From positions 1 to 17,710 of the forward strand of contig CATVQO010000013.1 of the NCBI GenBank assembly GCA_958346165.1: DNA of 17,710 bases, read 5' to 3'. The first letter of the stretch is position 1; every line of letters begins with the position of its first letter. The translations under genes were made by a program, and so were the position numbers. Source of the DNA: an uncultured Collinsella sp. (GTDB lineage: Bacteria; Actinomycetota; Coriobacteriia; Coriobacteriales; Coriobacteriaceae). Below the pieces are notes generated by a model. That model did not search any database, was not told the DNA's origin, and worked only from the letters and a program-made list of their open reading frames with translations. Of this stretch, positions 6,462 to 14,492 are shown in pieces.

Positions 6462-7379
6462 TTAATTGGACTCGCCCACCAGGGCGCGGCAGAAATCTTT
6501 GGCATTGAACTCCTGCAGGTCATCGACCTGCTCGCCCACGCCGACGCGCAGGATCGGGAGCTTGAGCTTCTCGGCCACGGCCATGGCGATGCCGCCCTTT
6601 GCCGTGCCGTCGAGCTTCGTCATGATAATACCGTCCAGGCCCAGCGCCTCGTTAAACTCGAGCGCCTGGTTCAGACCGTTCTGGCCGGTGGCGGCATCGA
6701 TCACGAGCACGACTGAGACGGGCATGGGGCCGGCGGCCATATTGGCGGCGCGCTTACGCGTCACGTTAACCACCTTGGCAAGCTCGCGCATGAGCTCAGG
6801 GCTCGTGTGCAGACGGCCGGCGGTATCGATAAGCACCAGGTCGCTGCCGCGCTTGTCGGCCTCGTCGAGCACGTCGTAGCAAACACTTGCCGGGTCGGAG
6901 CCGCGGTCGCGCTTGATGACGGGGACGCCAGCGCGCTGGCCCCACACATCGAGCTGCTCGATAGCGGCAGCACGGAAGGTATCGGCCGAACCGATCACGA
7001 CGTTCTTGCCGCGGGCGGCCATGGCGCTCGCGATCTTACCGACCGTCGTGGTCTTGCCGGCACCGTTAATGCCGACAAACAGCACGCAGCTCGGCGTATC
7101 GGAAAACGGATCGCGCTCGATGGGCACAAAGTGCTGCTCGAGCTGCTCGGCCAGGGCACGGCGAAGCTGCGGAGCGGTCTTGAGGTTCTTCTTGGCCGCG
7201 GCATCGCGCAGGTCATCGGAGACCTTGATAGCGACCTCGGCGCCCATGTCACCCATGACGAGGGTGTCCTCCAGGTCCTCCCAAAAATCCTCGTCGACCT
7301 CGCCGCCAAAGTAGAAGACCTCGTTGAGGGCCTCGCGGCTGCGCTCAAGTCCGCGCGAGAGAGCATCGAAGAATCCCAT
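6462..7379 (-). CDS. ftsY: Signal recognition particle receptor FtsY
   Basis: The 305-residue GTPase is the membrane-side partner of Ffh. The N domain (about 1-85) is followed by G1 GINGAGKTTT (103-112), the DTFRAAAIEQL insertion-box segment (133-143), DTAGR (185-189), the ATGQNGLNQA loop and TKLDGTAKGG (254-263), then VGVGEQVDDLQEF. The long acidic A domain of E. coli FtsY is missing, as in many Gram-positive bacteria. The start begins MGFFDALSRGL, the usual FtsY amphipathic beginning. Its ATG shares one base with the smc stop (TAATG at 7377-7381), so it is probably translated by coupling. Confidence 0.97.
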   Translation of the reverse strand: MGFFDALSRGLERSREALNEVFYFGGEVDEDFWEDLEDTLVMGDMGAEVAIKVSDDLRDAAAKKNLKTAPQLRRALAEQLEQHFVPIERDPFSDTPSCVLFVGINGAGKTTTVGKIASAMAARGKNVVIGSADTFRAAAIEQLDVWGQRAGVPVIKRDRGSDPASVCYDVLDEADKRGSDLVLIDTAGRLHTSPELMRELAKVVNVTRKRAANMAAGPMPVSVVLVIDAATGQNGLNQALEFNEALGLDGIIMTKLDGTAKGGIAMAVAEKLKLPILRVGVGEQVDDLQEFNAKDFCRALVGESN

Positions 7380-10300
7380 TATGCATTCACGACCTTTCCG
7401 GTTTCGCGATCGAGTTTTTGCGAGACGACGCGACTGACGCCGTCGGCTTGCATCGAGACGCCGTAGAGGACGTCAGCGTCCTCCATAGTACGGCGCTGAT
7501 GCGAGATAACCAAGAGCTGCGTATCGGAACGCAACACGTCGAGTGCGCCGATGAGCTTGGACAGGTTGGCGTCATCGAGTGCCGCCTCGACCTCGTCCAG
7601 CACATAGAACGGCACCGTGCGCGTGCGGTACACAGCAAAGAGCAGGGCGAGCGCCGTCAGGCTCTTCTCGCCGCCCGACATGAGCATCATCTTGGTGATG
7701 CGCTTGCCGCGCGGCTGCGCCACGACCTCGATACCCGTCTCGGCAGGATGCTCGGGATCGGTCATCTCCAGATGAGCCTGACCGCCCGGGAAGAGCATGG
7801 CGAAGATCTCGCGGAAGTTCGCATCGACCTTCTCAAACGTCACCAGGAACGCCTTGCGCATCTTACGGTCGATAGCCACGGTGATCTTGGTGAGCGCCTT
7901 GCGCGCGCTCTCCAGATCGGCCAGCTGCTCCTCGATGTAATCGGCGCGGCGCTTGAGCTGCTCGTACTCCTCCATGGCAACTTGGTTAACGGGACCAAGG
8001 TTGTTGATCTGGCGCACAAGCTGGTTGAGTTCGCGCTCGGCGGCATCGCGGTCCGTGGGCGCCGGAAGCATGAGCGCTTCCTCGAGTACCGTGGTGCCAT
8101 CGGCGGTAATGGCCTTAATGGCGGCCTCTACCTGCACCTCGAGCTTGCCACGCGCGACCTTGAACTCGTTTTGCGCGGCGGAGGCGGTATCGACTCGCTC
8201 CTTAGCGCGGGCAACCTCTGCCTTGGCATCCTCGATGGTCTTCTTGAGCGAAGCGGAGTCCGCCTCCTCCAGAGAGGCCTGGTCACGCAGGCGCGCTGCC
8301 CAATCCGACGCGCGTTCCAACAGGGCAGAATAGCGTTCGTGCATGGGGTCGACGCGCAGGCGCAGCAGCTCGAGCGAGCGCGAAGCCTGGCGTGTTCCGC
8401 GGATACGACGGTCGATGCCCTCAAGACGATGCTCAAGGTCGGGCACGCGGCCCTTCAGCGAACGCAGGCGCTCGCTCGTCTGGGCCAGGCGCACCTTGGC
8501 ATCGGCGAGCTTACCGGCGGCCTCGGAATCGTCACGGCGAACGCGATCGAGCTCATCGTTGGCCTCGGCAATCTGGAGACCCAGGTCGCTTGCCTGTGCA
8601 CGCGCCTCGTCACGCGAACGGGTGAGCTCGTCAACGCGCGGGCGCGCGGCACGAACGGCCTCGGCAGCCTGCTCGCGGCGCTTGGAGATGCGCACGCGCT
8701 CGACCTCGGCATTGTTGGCGCTTTGCTCCAAGCGGCCGATCTCGGAGAGCAGCGAGCGGCGCTCGCCCTCAAGACGGGCGATCTCACCGGCGGCATCGCC
8801 CTCGGCGGCACGGGCCTCCTCGACGGCAACGTTGGCCTCGACGACCTGATCCGACACATGCTCAAACACGGCAGCCAGATCGGGCTCAAGCCCCTCCAGC
8901 TCGCGAATGCGACGCTTACGCTCCAGAGCACCCGACGCCTCGCCGGCATCGAGGCCCACACGCACCAGGCCGCCACAGCTTACGCGGGCGCCATCGGGAG
9001 TCACATAGGTCACACCGTCAACGACAGGCGCAGCCAGCGCGGCAGCCAAGTCATCGACCACGTAATAGCCGCCGAGCAGCGCCTCGACGACGGGTCCGTA
9101 GCCTGCACGCACGGACAGACGATCAACCAGGCGGGTACCGGCAGCGCCCTCAGCGGCGGTAGAGCCGCTCACGCCGCGCGTCACCAGCAGTGCTTCGCCC
9201 GAGGCCTTCTTTTGGTCCAGAGCCGCACGACCGGCACGCTCAAGCGTGGCGGCGTCATCAAACAGCAGCGCATCGATATCGCCGGCGAGCAATTGCTCAA
9301 CCAGGCCCTCAAGCTCGCGCGGGGCCTCCAGCACGTCGCCCAGACGACCCAAGACATCGTCGCCCAGCGCACCCACCAGACGGCTCACGAGCGGCGAGCT
9401 GTCGGCCATGCGGGCATCGAGTTTCTTTTGGCTGGCAAGCTCCGAGCGCACCTCGGACAGCTTGTTGCGCGCCTCACTCTCACGATTACGCAAGTCCTTC
9501 AGGGCTGCACGGGCGACCTCGGTGGCCTCACGCGCATCGGCCTGGGCCTGGCGCGCTTCCTCAAGAGCACCCTCAAGCTCCTCTGCGCGGTTGCGACGGC
9601 TCTCGAGCGAGGCCGTGACCTCCTCGAGCTGCTCGTCAATCTGCTCCAGGCGCGAGGCATACATGTTGTCCTCGACCTCGGCATTGCTCAGCGAGTCCTT
9701 CACCTTGGCGAGCTCGAGCGCGGCGTTGTCGGCCACGCGCTGCACATCGCGTTGCTCACGCGTAAGCTGCGAAATCTGATTGTCGAGCGCCACGCGCCGC
9801 TCGTGGAGCTCTGCGGCGGCAGGACCAGCGGCGTCAACGTCCTCCTGGGCCTGCATGTGCGCGCCGGTCACTTCCTCAAGCTGCGCACGCGCGTCCTCGA
9901 GCTCCTCGACCACGCGACGACGCTGATGCTCGGAGCTCGAAATCTGCCCGCGCATGTCAGACAGGCGCGACACCATGTTGTGGCCCTTTTCCTCGAGCAG
10001 GCGCATGTCGGAGTTAATGCGGCCGACCACATCTTGCATATGGCGGCGCTGCTCGCCCAGATCGCCCACAAACAGGCCCTTTTCCTCGAGCATGACCTGG
10101 AGCTTCTCGAGCTCGCGCTCCTTTTCGCCCATGCGGTACTGCGCAAGCTCCAGCTCGGCGGCACCTTCCTTGGAGCGGCTCTCCAGGTCGTTCCACTGCG
10201 ACTGCAGCGAACGCAGCTCGTCGACAGCCAGCATCTGCGTAAGCTCGTTCGCGCGCGAGGACAACTCTTTGTACTTGCGCGCACGATCGACCTGACGCTC

Positions 10301-10915
10301 CAGCGGTCGCAGCTGACGGGCGATTTCCTTATTGATGTCGCGGGCACGCGTCAGGTGCTCGTCCATCGACTTGATCTTTTTGAGCGCGCGCTCCTTGCGG
10401 CGCTTGTGCTTGGAGATGCCGGCGGCCTCCTCAATGAGGGCACGGCGCTCCTCGGGGCGGCTCTGCAAAATGGCATCGAGCTTGCCCTGGCTGATGATGG
10501 AATGCGTATCCTTGCCCAGTCCCGAATCGTGCAGGATATCCTGGATGTCCATCAGGCGGCACGGGCTCGAGTTGATGAGGTACTCGCTTTCGCCCGAGCG
10601 GTACATACGACGGGTGATGGCGACCTCGTCAAAGTCGACAGGCAGCATATGGTCCGAGTTATCGAGCACCAGCGTGACCTCGGCCACACCCACCGGCTTG
10701 CGCGCCGACGAGCCCGAGAAGATGACGTCTTCCATGGCCTGGCCGCGCAGCTGCTTGGCGCTCTGCTCGCCCAGGACCCACAGAATCGAGTCAGAGATGT
10801 TCGATTTTCCCGAGCCGTTTGGACCGACGATGACGGTCAGGCCCGGCTCAAACGTCATATGGGCGCGGTCGGCAAACGACTTGAACCCCTTGAGCGTAAG
10901 GGACTTGAGATACAC
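7379..10915 (-). CDS. smc: Chromosome segregation protein SMC
   Basis: The 1178-residue ATPase compacts and organises chromosomes with ScpA/ScpB, which are not encoded here. The N-terminal head has GPNGSGKSN (Walker A, 31-39) and the HSIISQGKLDAIL segment. Two long coiled coils (about 165-500 and 665-1010) rich in Glu, Arg and Ala flank a hinge at about 505-665. The C-terminal head has the ABC signature LMSGGEKSLTALAL (about 1080) and Walker B FYVLDEVEAALDD (about 1108). Length is normal. The start is GTG at 10915, giving the classic MYLKSLTLKGFKSFAD; GAGGAA lies just upstream. It follows rnc by 10 nt and overlaps ftsY by one base, an arrangement common in Gram-positive bacteria. Confidence 0.97.
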   Translation of the reverse strand: MYLKSLTLKGFKSFADRAHMTFEPGLTVIVGPNGSGKSNISDSILWVLGEQSAKQLRGQAMEDVIFSGSSARKPVGVAEVTLVLDNSDHMLPVDFDEVAITRRMYRSGESEYLINSSPCRLMDIQDILHDSGLGKDTHSIISQGKLDAILQSRPEERRALIEEAAGISKHKRRKERALKKIKSMDEHLTRARDINKEIARQLRPLERQVDRARKYKELSSRANELTQMLAVDELRSLQSQWNDLESRSKEGAAELELAQYRMGEKERELEKLQVMLEEKGLFVGDLGEQRRHMQDVVGRINSDMRLLEEKGHNMVSRLSDMRGQISSSEHQRRRVVEELEDARAQLEEVTGAHMQAQEDVDAAGPAAAELHERRVALDNQISQLTREQRDVQRVADNAALELAKVKDSLSNAEVEDNMYASRLEQIDEQLEEVTASLESRRNRAEELEGALEEARQAQADAREATEVARAALKDLRNRESEARNKLSEVRSELASQKKLDARMADSSPLVSRLVGALGDDVLGRLGDVLEAPRELEGLVEQLLAGDIDALLFDDAATLERAGRAALDQKKASGEALLVTRGVSGSTAAEGAAGTRLVDRLSVRAGYGPVVEALLGGYYVVDDLAAALAAPVVDGVTYVTPDGARVSCGGLVRVGLDAGEASGALERKRRIRELEGLEPDLAAVFEHVSDQVVEANVAVEEARAAEGDAAGEIARLEGERRSLLSEIGRLEQSANNAEVERVRISKRREQAAEAVRAARPRVDELTRSRDEARAQASDLGLQIAEANDELDRVRRDDSEAAGKLADAKVRLAQTSERLRSLKGRVPDLEHRLEGIDRRIRGTRQASRSLELLRLRVDPMHERYSALLERASDWAARLRDQASLEEADSASLKKTIEDAKAEVARAKERVDTASAAQNEFKVARGKLEVQVEAAIKAITADGTTVLEEALMLPAPTDRDAAERELNQLVRQINNLGPVNQVAMEEYEQLKRRADYIEEQLADLESARKALTKITVAIDRKMRKAFLVTFEKVDANFREIFAMLFPGGQAHLEMTDPEHPAETGIEVVAQPRGKRITKMMLMSGGEKSLTALALLFAVYRTRTVPFYVLDEVEAALDDANLSKLIGALDVLRSDTQLLVISHQRRTMEDADVLYGVSMQADGVSRVVSQKLDRETGKVVNA

Positions 10916-10925
10916 GGTTCCTCGC

Positions 10926-11651
10926 TTACACGTGCTTCTTGTTCAGAATCACGCCGTTGGTGGTGTAACCCATGCGGTCGAGCGCTTCAAGCGCGGCAGC
11001 TCCCTCGGCTTCCTTCTTTGAGGAGCCGGAGCCGCGACCCTGGCGAATACCATCGATCAAAACCACAGCGGTAAAGGTGGGCGCATGCGCCGGGCCCTCG
11101 GAGCCAACGAGCTTGTACGCCGGGGGCTCGTGACCGTCGGCTTGCACGCACTCCTGCAAAAACGACTTGGGGTTTGCAGGATGCTCGGCACGCTCGGAAG
11201 CCAAATGCGGCTTAAGCGTACGGTGAATGAACTCCGCCGCAACGTCCCAGCCGGCATCCAGGTACAGCGCGCCCACGAGCGACTCATAGACGTTCTCGAG
11301 GGCCGAATGCAGGCCGCGCGCACCGGTACCGGTCTCGGAGGCACCAAAGATAATGATGTCGTCGATGCCCAACTCGTGAGAAACCTCGGATAGCGTGGCG
11401 CCCGAGACGAGCGACACCTTCAAGCGAGTGAGCTTGCCCTCGTCAAACTCGGGATAGGACTCAAACAGGGAGCGTGCGACCACAGCGCCCAAAATGGAAT
11501 CGCCCAAGAACTCAAGGCGCTCATAGCTGGCAGAAACCGGCTGGCCCTCGACTGCCGAGGGATGCGTAAGGGCCGCGCGCAGCAGCACCTTATTGTTGAA
11601 CTCGTGGCCCAGGATTTCCTGGGCGCGCGTAAGTCGTTCGGATAAAGCCAA
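10926..11651 (-). CDS. rnc: Ribonuclease III
   Basis: The 241-residue double-strand-specific endonuclease processes rRNA precursors and structured mRNAs. The catalytic domain has the signature ERLEFLGDSILG (44-55) with Glu47 and Asp51. The dsRNA-binding domain starts near PKSFLQECVQADG and ends with the GSGSSKKEAEGAAALEAL helix. At the second metal-binding segment, LENVYESLVGALYLDAG, the residue aligning with E. coli Asp114 is Asn120, while Glu123 (E. coli Glu117) is kept. The start is TTG at 11651, supported by AAGGAGG eight bases upstream. That site overlaps the acpP stop, so rnc is probably coupled to acpP. Confidence 0.95.
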   Translation of the reverse strand: MALSERLTRAQEILGHEFNNKVLLRAALTHPSAVEGQPVSASYERLEFLGDSILGAVVARSLFESYPEFDEGKLTRLKVSLVSGATLSEVSHELGIDDIIIFGASETGTGARGLHSALENVYESLVGALYLDAGWDVAAEFIHRTLKPHLASERAEHPANPKSFLQECVQADGHEPPAYKLVGSEGPAHAPTFTAVVLIDGIRQGRGSGSSKKEAEGAAALEALDRMGYTTNGVILNKKHV

Positions 11652-11654
11652 GAC

Positions 11655-11897
11655 TTAGGCCTCCTTGGCAGCTTCGATAGCGTCGACGGCGTCGGCGACA
11701 GAGTTGAGCGAGAGCAGGGTCTCGTCATCGATCTCGAGGTTGAACTCGTCCTCGATAGCCGTAACCAGCTGCAGGCGCTCGAGCGAGTTGGCATCGAGGT
11801 CGTCAAAGGTGGTCTCCTCGCTAATTTCGGCAACATCGACGCCCAGAACGTCAGCAGCGACCTCGGCGATCTTGTCGAAGATTTCGGAGCGGTCCAT
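11655..11897 (-). CDS. acpP: Acyl carrier protein
   Basis: The 80-residue acidic protein carries fatty acyl chains on a 4'-phosphopantetheine arm. The attachment site is DDLDANSLERLQLV with Ser38; the usual Asp before that Ser is Asn37. The four-helix ACP layout and the typical ending of helix 2 and 3 (TAIEDEFNLEIDDETLLSL) are intact. The ATG at 11897 is preceded by GAGAGGAA. It lies between plsX and rnc, as in B. subtilis except that fabD and fabG are missing between plsX and acpP. A 22-bp palindrome upstream separates it from plsX. Confidence 0.95.
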   Translation of the reverse strand: MDRSEIFDKIAEVAADVLGVDVAEISEETTFDDLDANSLERLQLVTAIEDEFNLEIDDETLLSLNSVADAVDAIEAAKEA

Positions 11898-11926
11898 AGC
11901 GCTTCCTCTCATAGTACATGAATACC

Positions 11927-11955
11927 AAAAGAATGGTACCGCCCGGGCGGTACCA
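11927..11955 (-). terminator. Palindrome with T-run between plsX and acpP
   Basis: GGTACCGCCCGGGCGGTACC (11935-11954) is a perfect palindrome; a further T-A pair extends it to 22 bp. Read on the minus strand it is followed by ATTCTTTT, as in an intrinsic terminator. It lies 37 bp upstream of the acpP ATG. It could also be an operator, since it is symmetrical as DNA and lies in front of acpP. Confidence 0.55.
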
Positions 11956-12021
11956 AGACACGGTTCTGATTCTACCCCACGACGTGCGCCGCGAAGCACA
12001 TAACAGCGCTCTAACTCGCTC

Positions 12022-13041
12022 TTACAAAACGATACTGTCCATAGAGTTGGCGACATTCTCGACCAGCCCGGCGCGCACGGCTTCGGCCGCCGCGAGCGTA
12101 CCGTTTTTGACAGCCTCGACCGAGGTGGCGCCATGGCCGATCAGGACCACGCCGCGCAGGCCCAGAAGAATCGCGCCGCCCTTGGCGTCGCCAGAGAGCT
12201 TGGCCTTAATCTCGCGCATCTGCTTTTTGATGAGCAGCGCGGCGATCTTGGTGCCGAGCGAGGCCATAAAGGCGCCCTTGAGCTCCTGCAGCAAAAACTT
12301 GGCAGCGCCCTCGGTAGCTTTGAGAGCGATATTACCCGACATGCCATCGGCAACGACGACATCGAAGTTACCTGAGGTGAGGTCGGTGCCCTCGCAGTTA
12401 CCAACAAAGCCGGGAACGGCGGCCTTCATAGCAGGGAAACAGGCCTTGGTAAAGTTGGAGCCCTTCTCATCCTCGGTGCCATTGGCAAGCAGGCCCACGC
12501 GAGGATGCTCGATGCCCAGGACGACGCGGGCATAGGCGCTACCCATCTGGGCAAAACGCACCATGTCATCGACCTCCACATCGGGGTTGGCACCCATGTC
12601 GCACAGCACCGTCAGACCGCCGGCGCGATTGGGCAGCGCATTGGTCAGACAGGGACGCACCGGCTGCTTCTTGCCTTCGGCCTGATACCTAAACGGCGTC
12701 ACATAGGCGGTGGCGGCGGCGGTCATGGCACCGGTGGAGCCGGCGGAGAAGAACGCATCCGCGTTGCCCTTCTTAATGGCGCGGCAAGAAAGCACGATCG
12801 ACGACTTACGCTTGGTCATCACGGCGCGAATGGGATCGTCATCCATGGCGATAACGTCAGGCGCCTCAAGGGCCTCAACACGTGCATGGGAAGCTGCAAA
12901 GGGATTGACGATTTCGGCGGGACCAGCTGCCAAGACCTCGATATCGGGATCGGCGGCAAGTGCAGCCTCAATACCGTCGAGGACAACCTGCGGCTTCTCG
13001 TCTCCACCCACAACGTCTACACAAACGCGAACGTTACTCAT
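12022..13041 (-). CDS. plsX: Phosphate acyltransferase PlsX
   Basis: The 339-residue enzyme makes acyl-phosphate from acyl-ACP, the first step of phosphatidic acid synthesis through PlsY. Visible family marks are the N-terminal CVDVVGGDEKP (usually DAMGGDxxP), the SIVLSCRAIKKGNADAFFSAGSTGAMTAA segment (81-109), LCDMGANPDV, and the C-terminal GATSVEAVKNG. The second ATG (13041) is chosen: AAGGAG sits seven bases upstream, whereas it is only one base from the alternative ATG at 13047. PlsX beside rpmF and acpP is a common bacterial order. A hairpin with a T-run lies directly before its ribosome site. Confidence 0.95.
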   Translation of the reverse strand: MSNVRVCVDVVGGDEKPQVVLDGIEAALAADPDIEVLAAGPAEIVNPFAASHARVEALEAPDVIAMDDDPIRAVMTKRKSSIVLSCRAIKKGNADAFFSAGSTGAMTAAATAYVTPFRYQAEGKKQPVRPCLTNALPNRAGGLTVLCDMGANPDVEVDDMVRFAQMGSAYARVVLGIEHPRVGLLANGTEDEKGSNFTKACFPAMKAAVPGFVGNCEGTDLTSGNFDVVVADGMSGNIALKATEGAAKFLLQELKGAFMASLGTKIAALLIKKQMREIKAKLSGDAKGGAILLGLRGVVLIGHGATSVEAVKNGTLAAAEAVRAGLVENVANSMDSIVL

Positions 13042-13058
13042 ATACATGCTCCTTATAC

Positions 13059-13088
13059 AAAAATGGCCGACTCAATGAGCCGGCCATT
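13059..13088 (-). terminator. Intrinsic terminator or attenuator between rpmF and plsX
   Basis: On minus-strand RNA AATGGCCGGCTC-ATT-GAGTCGGCCATT forms a 12-pair stem with one G-U wobble and a three-base loop, directly followed by TTTTT (13063-13059). It starts 40 bp after the rpmF stop and ends 17 bp before the plsX ATG. No promoter can fit between hairpin and ribosome site, so plsX relies on read-through. Confidence 0.75.
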
Positions 13089-13128
13089 GTGGTTCCAGTT
13101 GGAACGGCATCGTATCCAGAGTATACCG

Positions 13129-13308
13129 TTACTCGGTAACGATAACCTCGCGGTCCTTGTAGAAACCGCAGCTAGGGCACACGTGGTGCGGGAGCTTGAC
13201 AGCACCGCAACGGGGGCACGTGGACTGAGCCGCAGCCGAGATCTTCATGTTGGCGGAACGGCGGGTGTGAGTGCGGATACGACCCTGCTTTTGTTTAGGT
13301 ACGGGCAT
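13129..13308 (-). CDS. rpmF: Ribosomal protein bL32
   Basis: The 59-residue large-subunit protein begins MPVPKQKQGRIRTHTRRSAN, a standard L32 start. A zinc ribbon follows: CPRC (31-34) and CPSC (44-47), so this is the zinc-binding form rather than the cysteine-free paralogue some bacteria induce under zinc starvation. The ATG at 13308 has AAGGAAGG upstream. The preceding DUF177 gene ends 64 bp away. DUF177-rpmF-plsX is a widely conserved trio. Confidence 0.96.
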   Translation of the reverse strand: MPVPKQKQGRIRTHTRRSANMKISAAAQSTCPRCGAVKLPHHVCPSCGFYKDREVIVTE

Positions 13309-13372
13309 AGTGACCTTCCTTATGAACTATCCAGTGTGGCGATTACGCGCAAGTAGCGATACTACCACAGTT

Positions 13373-13927
13373 TTACTCGTCAAGCTTGAGATTCTTCAAT
13401 GCTGCAAATGGATTTTCCGTGGCTTCGGCCCATTCGGCCTCGGCTTGGGCAGCACAATCGCATTGCTCCACGTTGAGATTGGCGCCGCAAACGGGACAAA
13501 GACCGCGGCAATCGGGCTTGCAGAGCACAACAAACGGCGTGTCCATGACAACGGCGTCGTTGATGGGCTCGCCCAGATCGACGACGCGATCCTCGCCCAG
13601 GAGCTCATAGCCGTCTTCGTAGGCCTCGGGGTCCTCGGGCTCCTCAAAGAGGTAGAACTCCTCGATCTCGCCGGCGATATCAAACGAGGCGGGCTCCAGG
13701 CAACGGTCGCACTCGCCGGTGGCGTGCGCGCGAACCATGCCCGTGAGCAAGACACCGGTACCGGCATTGGTAAAGACAACGTCGTAGTCGATGCCGTCCT
13801 GTAGCTGGTACTCCTTCTCGCCCACCGTGTAGGTGGCGACATCGACCTTACCGGTCAGCGGATACGAATCTCCAGGAAACTCGAGCTGCTCGGAAAGATC
13901 GACGGTAACGCTCGGGAACTCAGCCAT
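13373..13927 (-). CDS. DUF177 (YceD-family) protein
   Basis: The 184-residue protein belongs to the DUF177 family, which sits next to rpmF in many bacteria and has been linked to 23S rRNA accumulation or large-subunit maturation. It carries two Cys groups: CDRC (73-76) and CKPDCRGLCPVCG with C136, C140, C144 and C147, then CDC (156-158), which probably bind zinc. An acidic loop (EEPEDPEAYEDGYE, 95-108) separates them. Start choice rests on TAATG: the ATG at 13927 shares a base with the stop of the upstream gene, giving MAEFPSVTVDL, where family similarity begins. A clear Shine-Dalgarno is missing, consistent with coupled re-initiation. Confidence 0.88.
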   Translation of the reverse strand: MAEFPSVTVDLSEQLEFPGDSYPLTGKVDVATYTVGEKEYQLQDGIDYDVVFTNAGTGVLLTGMVRAHATGECDRCLEPASFDIAGEIEEFYLFEEPEDPEAYEDGYELLGEDRVVDLGEPINDAVVMDTPFVVLCKPDCRGLCPVCGANLNVEQCDCAAQAEAEWAEATENPFAALKNLKLDE

Positions 13928-14424
13928 TACCACTGACCATTCTGCTGGGCGGCACCCTCGTTGAGCTGCTGACGGCAACGGGTAACGGTGCCGGTCAGGC
14001 TCTTGAGGTTCTCCTCCAGGTGCGTAAAGACCTGCTCTGCGTAGTCCTCGGCAGCATAACGCGTCTCGCGCTCGTACTGCTGGGCACGATCGCGGATGTC
14101 GTCGGCCTGCTGCTGCGCAAGGCGGACGATCTCCTGCTCACCGGCAATGGTGAGGGCCTGCTGCTGAGCGTCGGCGATGATGGAATCGGCCTGAGCGGCG
14201 GCGGAAGCCATAAGCTCCTCGCGCTCCTTAAGGATACGGCGGGACTTCTGCCACTCCTCGGGATAGCTCATGCGGATCTCGTCGAGGATGTTGAAGAACA
14301 CGTCGGCGTCGATGACCTTGAACTGAGCGTTCTTGCCGAAAGGCGGCTTGGCTTCCTCGATCAGCCCTTCGAGCTCATCGACCAAGCTGACGATCCTATC
14401 GCCAGGAAAATTCTCGCCCGGCAT
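13927..14424 (-). CDS. Coiled-coil DivIVA/SepIVA-like protein (septation)
   Basis: The 165-residue soluble protein has an N-terminal domain (RIVSLVDELEGLIEEAK, then FKVIDADVFFNILDEIRMSYPEEWQKSRRIL) and a coiled coil rich in Ala, Gln and Glu from about 65 to 145. No signal peptide or membrane segment is visible. Its place directly before DUF177 matches Rv2927c of M. tuberculosis (SepIVA, a DivIVA-domain septation factor), as I recall that locus. The pattern of a conserved head followed by an A/Q/E-rich helix also fits. It is shorter than SepIVA (about 245). An alternative annotation as ATP-synthase b-like is likely only coiled-coil similarity. The ATG at 14424 is chosen because AAAGGAG lies six bases upstream; earlier ATGs lack a site. 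Confidence 0.65.
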   Translation of the reverse strand: MPGENFPGDRIVSLVDELEGLIEEAKPPFGKNAQFKVIDADVFFNILDEIRMSYPEEWQKSRRILKEREELMASAAAQADSIIADAQQQALTIAGEQEIVRLAQQQADDIRDRAQQYERETRYAAEDYAEQVFTHLEENLKSLTGTVTRCRQQLNEGAAQQNGQW

Positions 14425-14492
14425 CCGGTCTCCTTTCATAGGTAACATATCATCGTGCTAGTTTACCACATGCCACCAGGCAATAAGAAACG

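Noticed and set aside
7418..11074. A very long open frame (over 1200 codons) on the plus strand opposite smc and rnc
   Set aside because: It is the mirror of GC-rich coding on the minus strand. Its product is low-complexity, rich in Leu, His, Ala and Arg, and has no recognisable domain, while smc opposite it has every expected motif.
11927..11960. GGTACCGC resembling the T-box motif of tRNA-sensing leaders
   Set aside because: The remaining leader (specifier stem, stem I, AG bulge) does not fit into the 124-bp gap, and the downstream gene is acpP, not an aminoacyl-tRNA synthetase or amino-acid gene.
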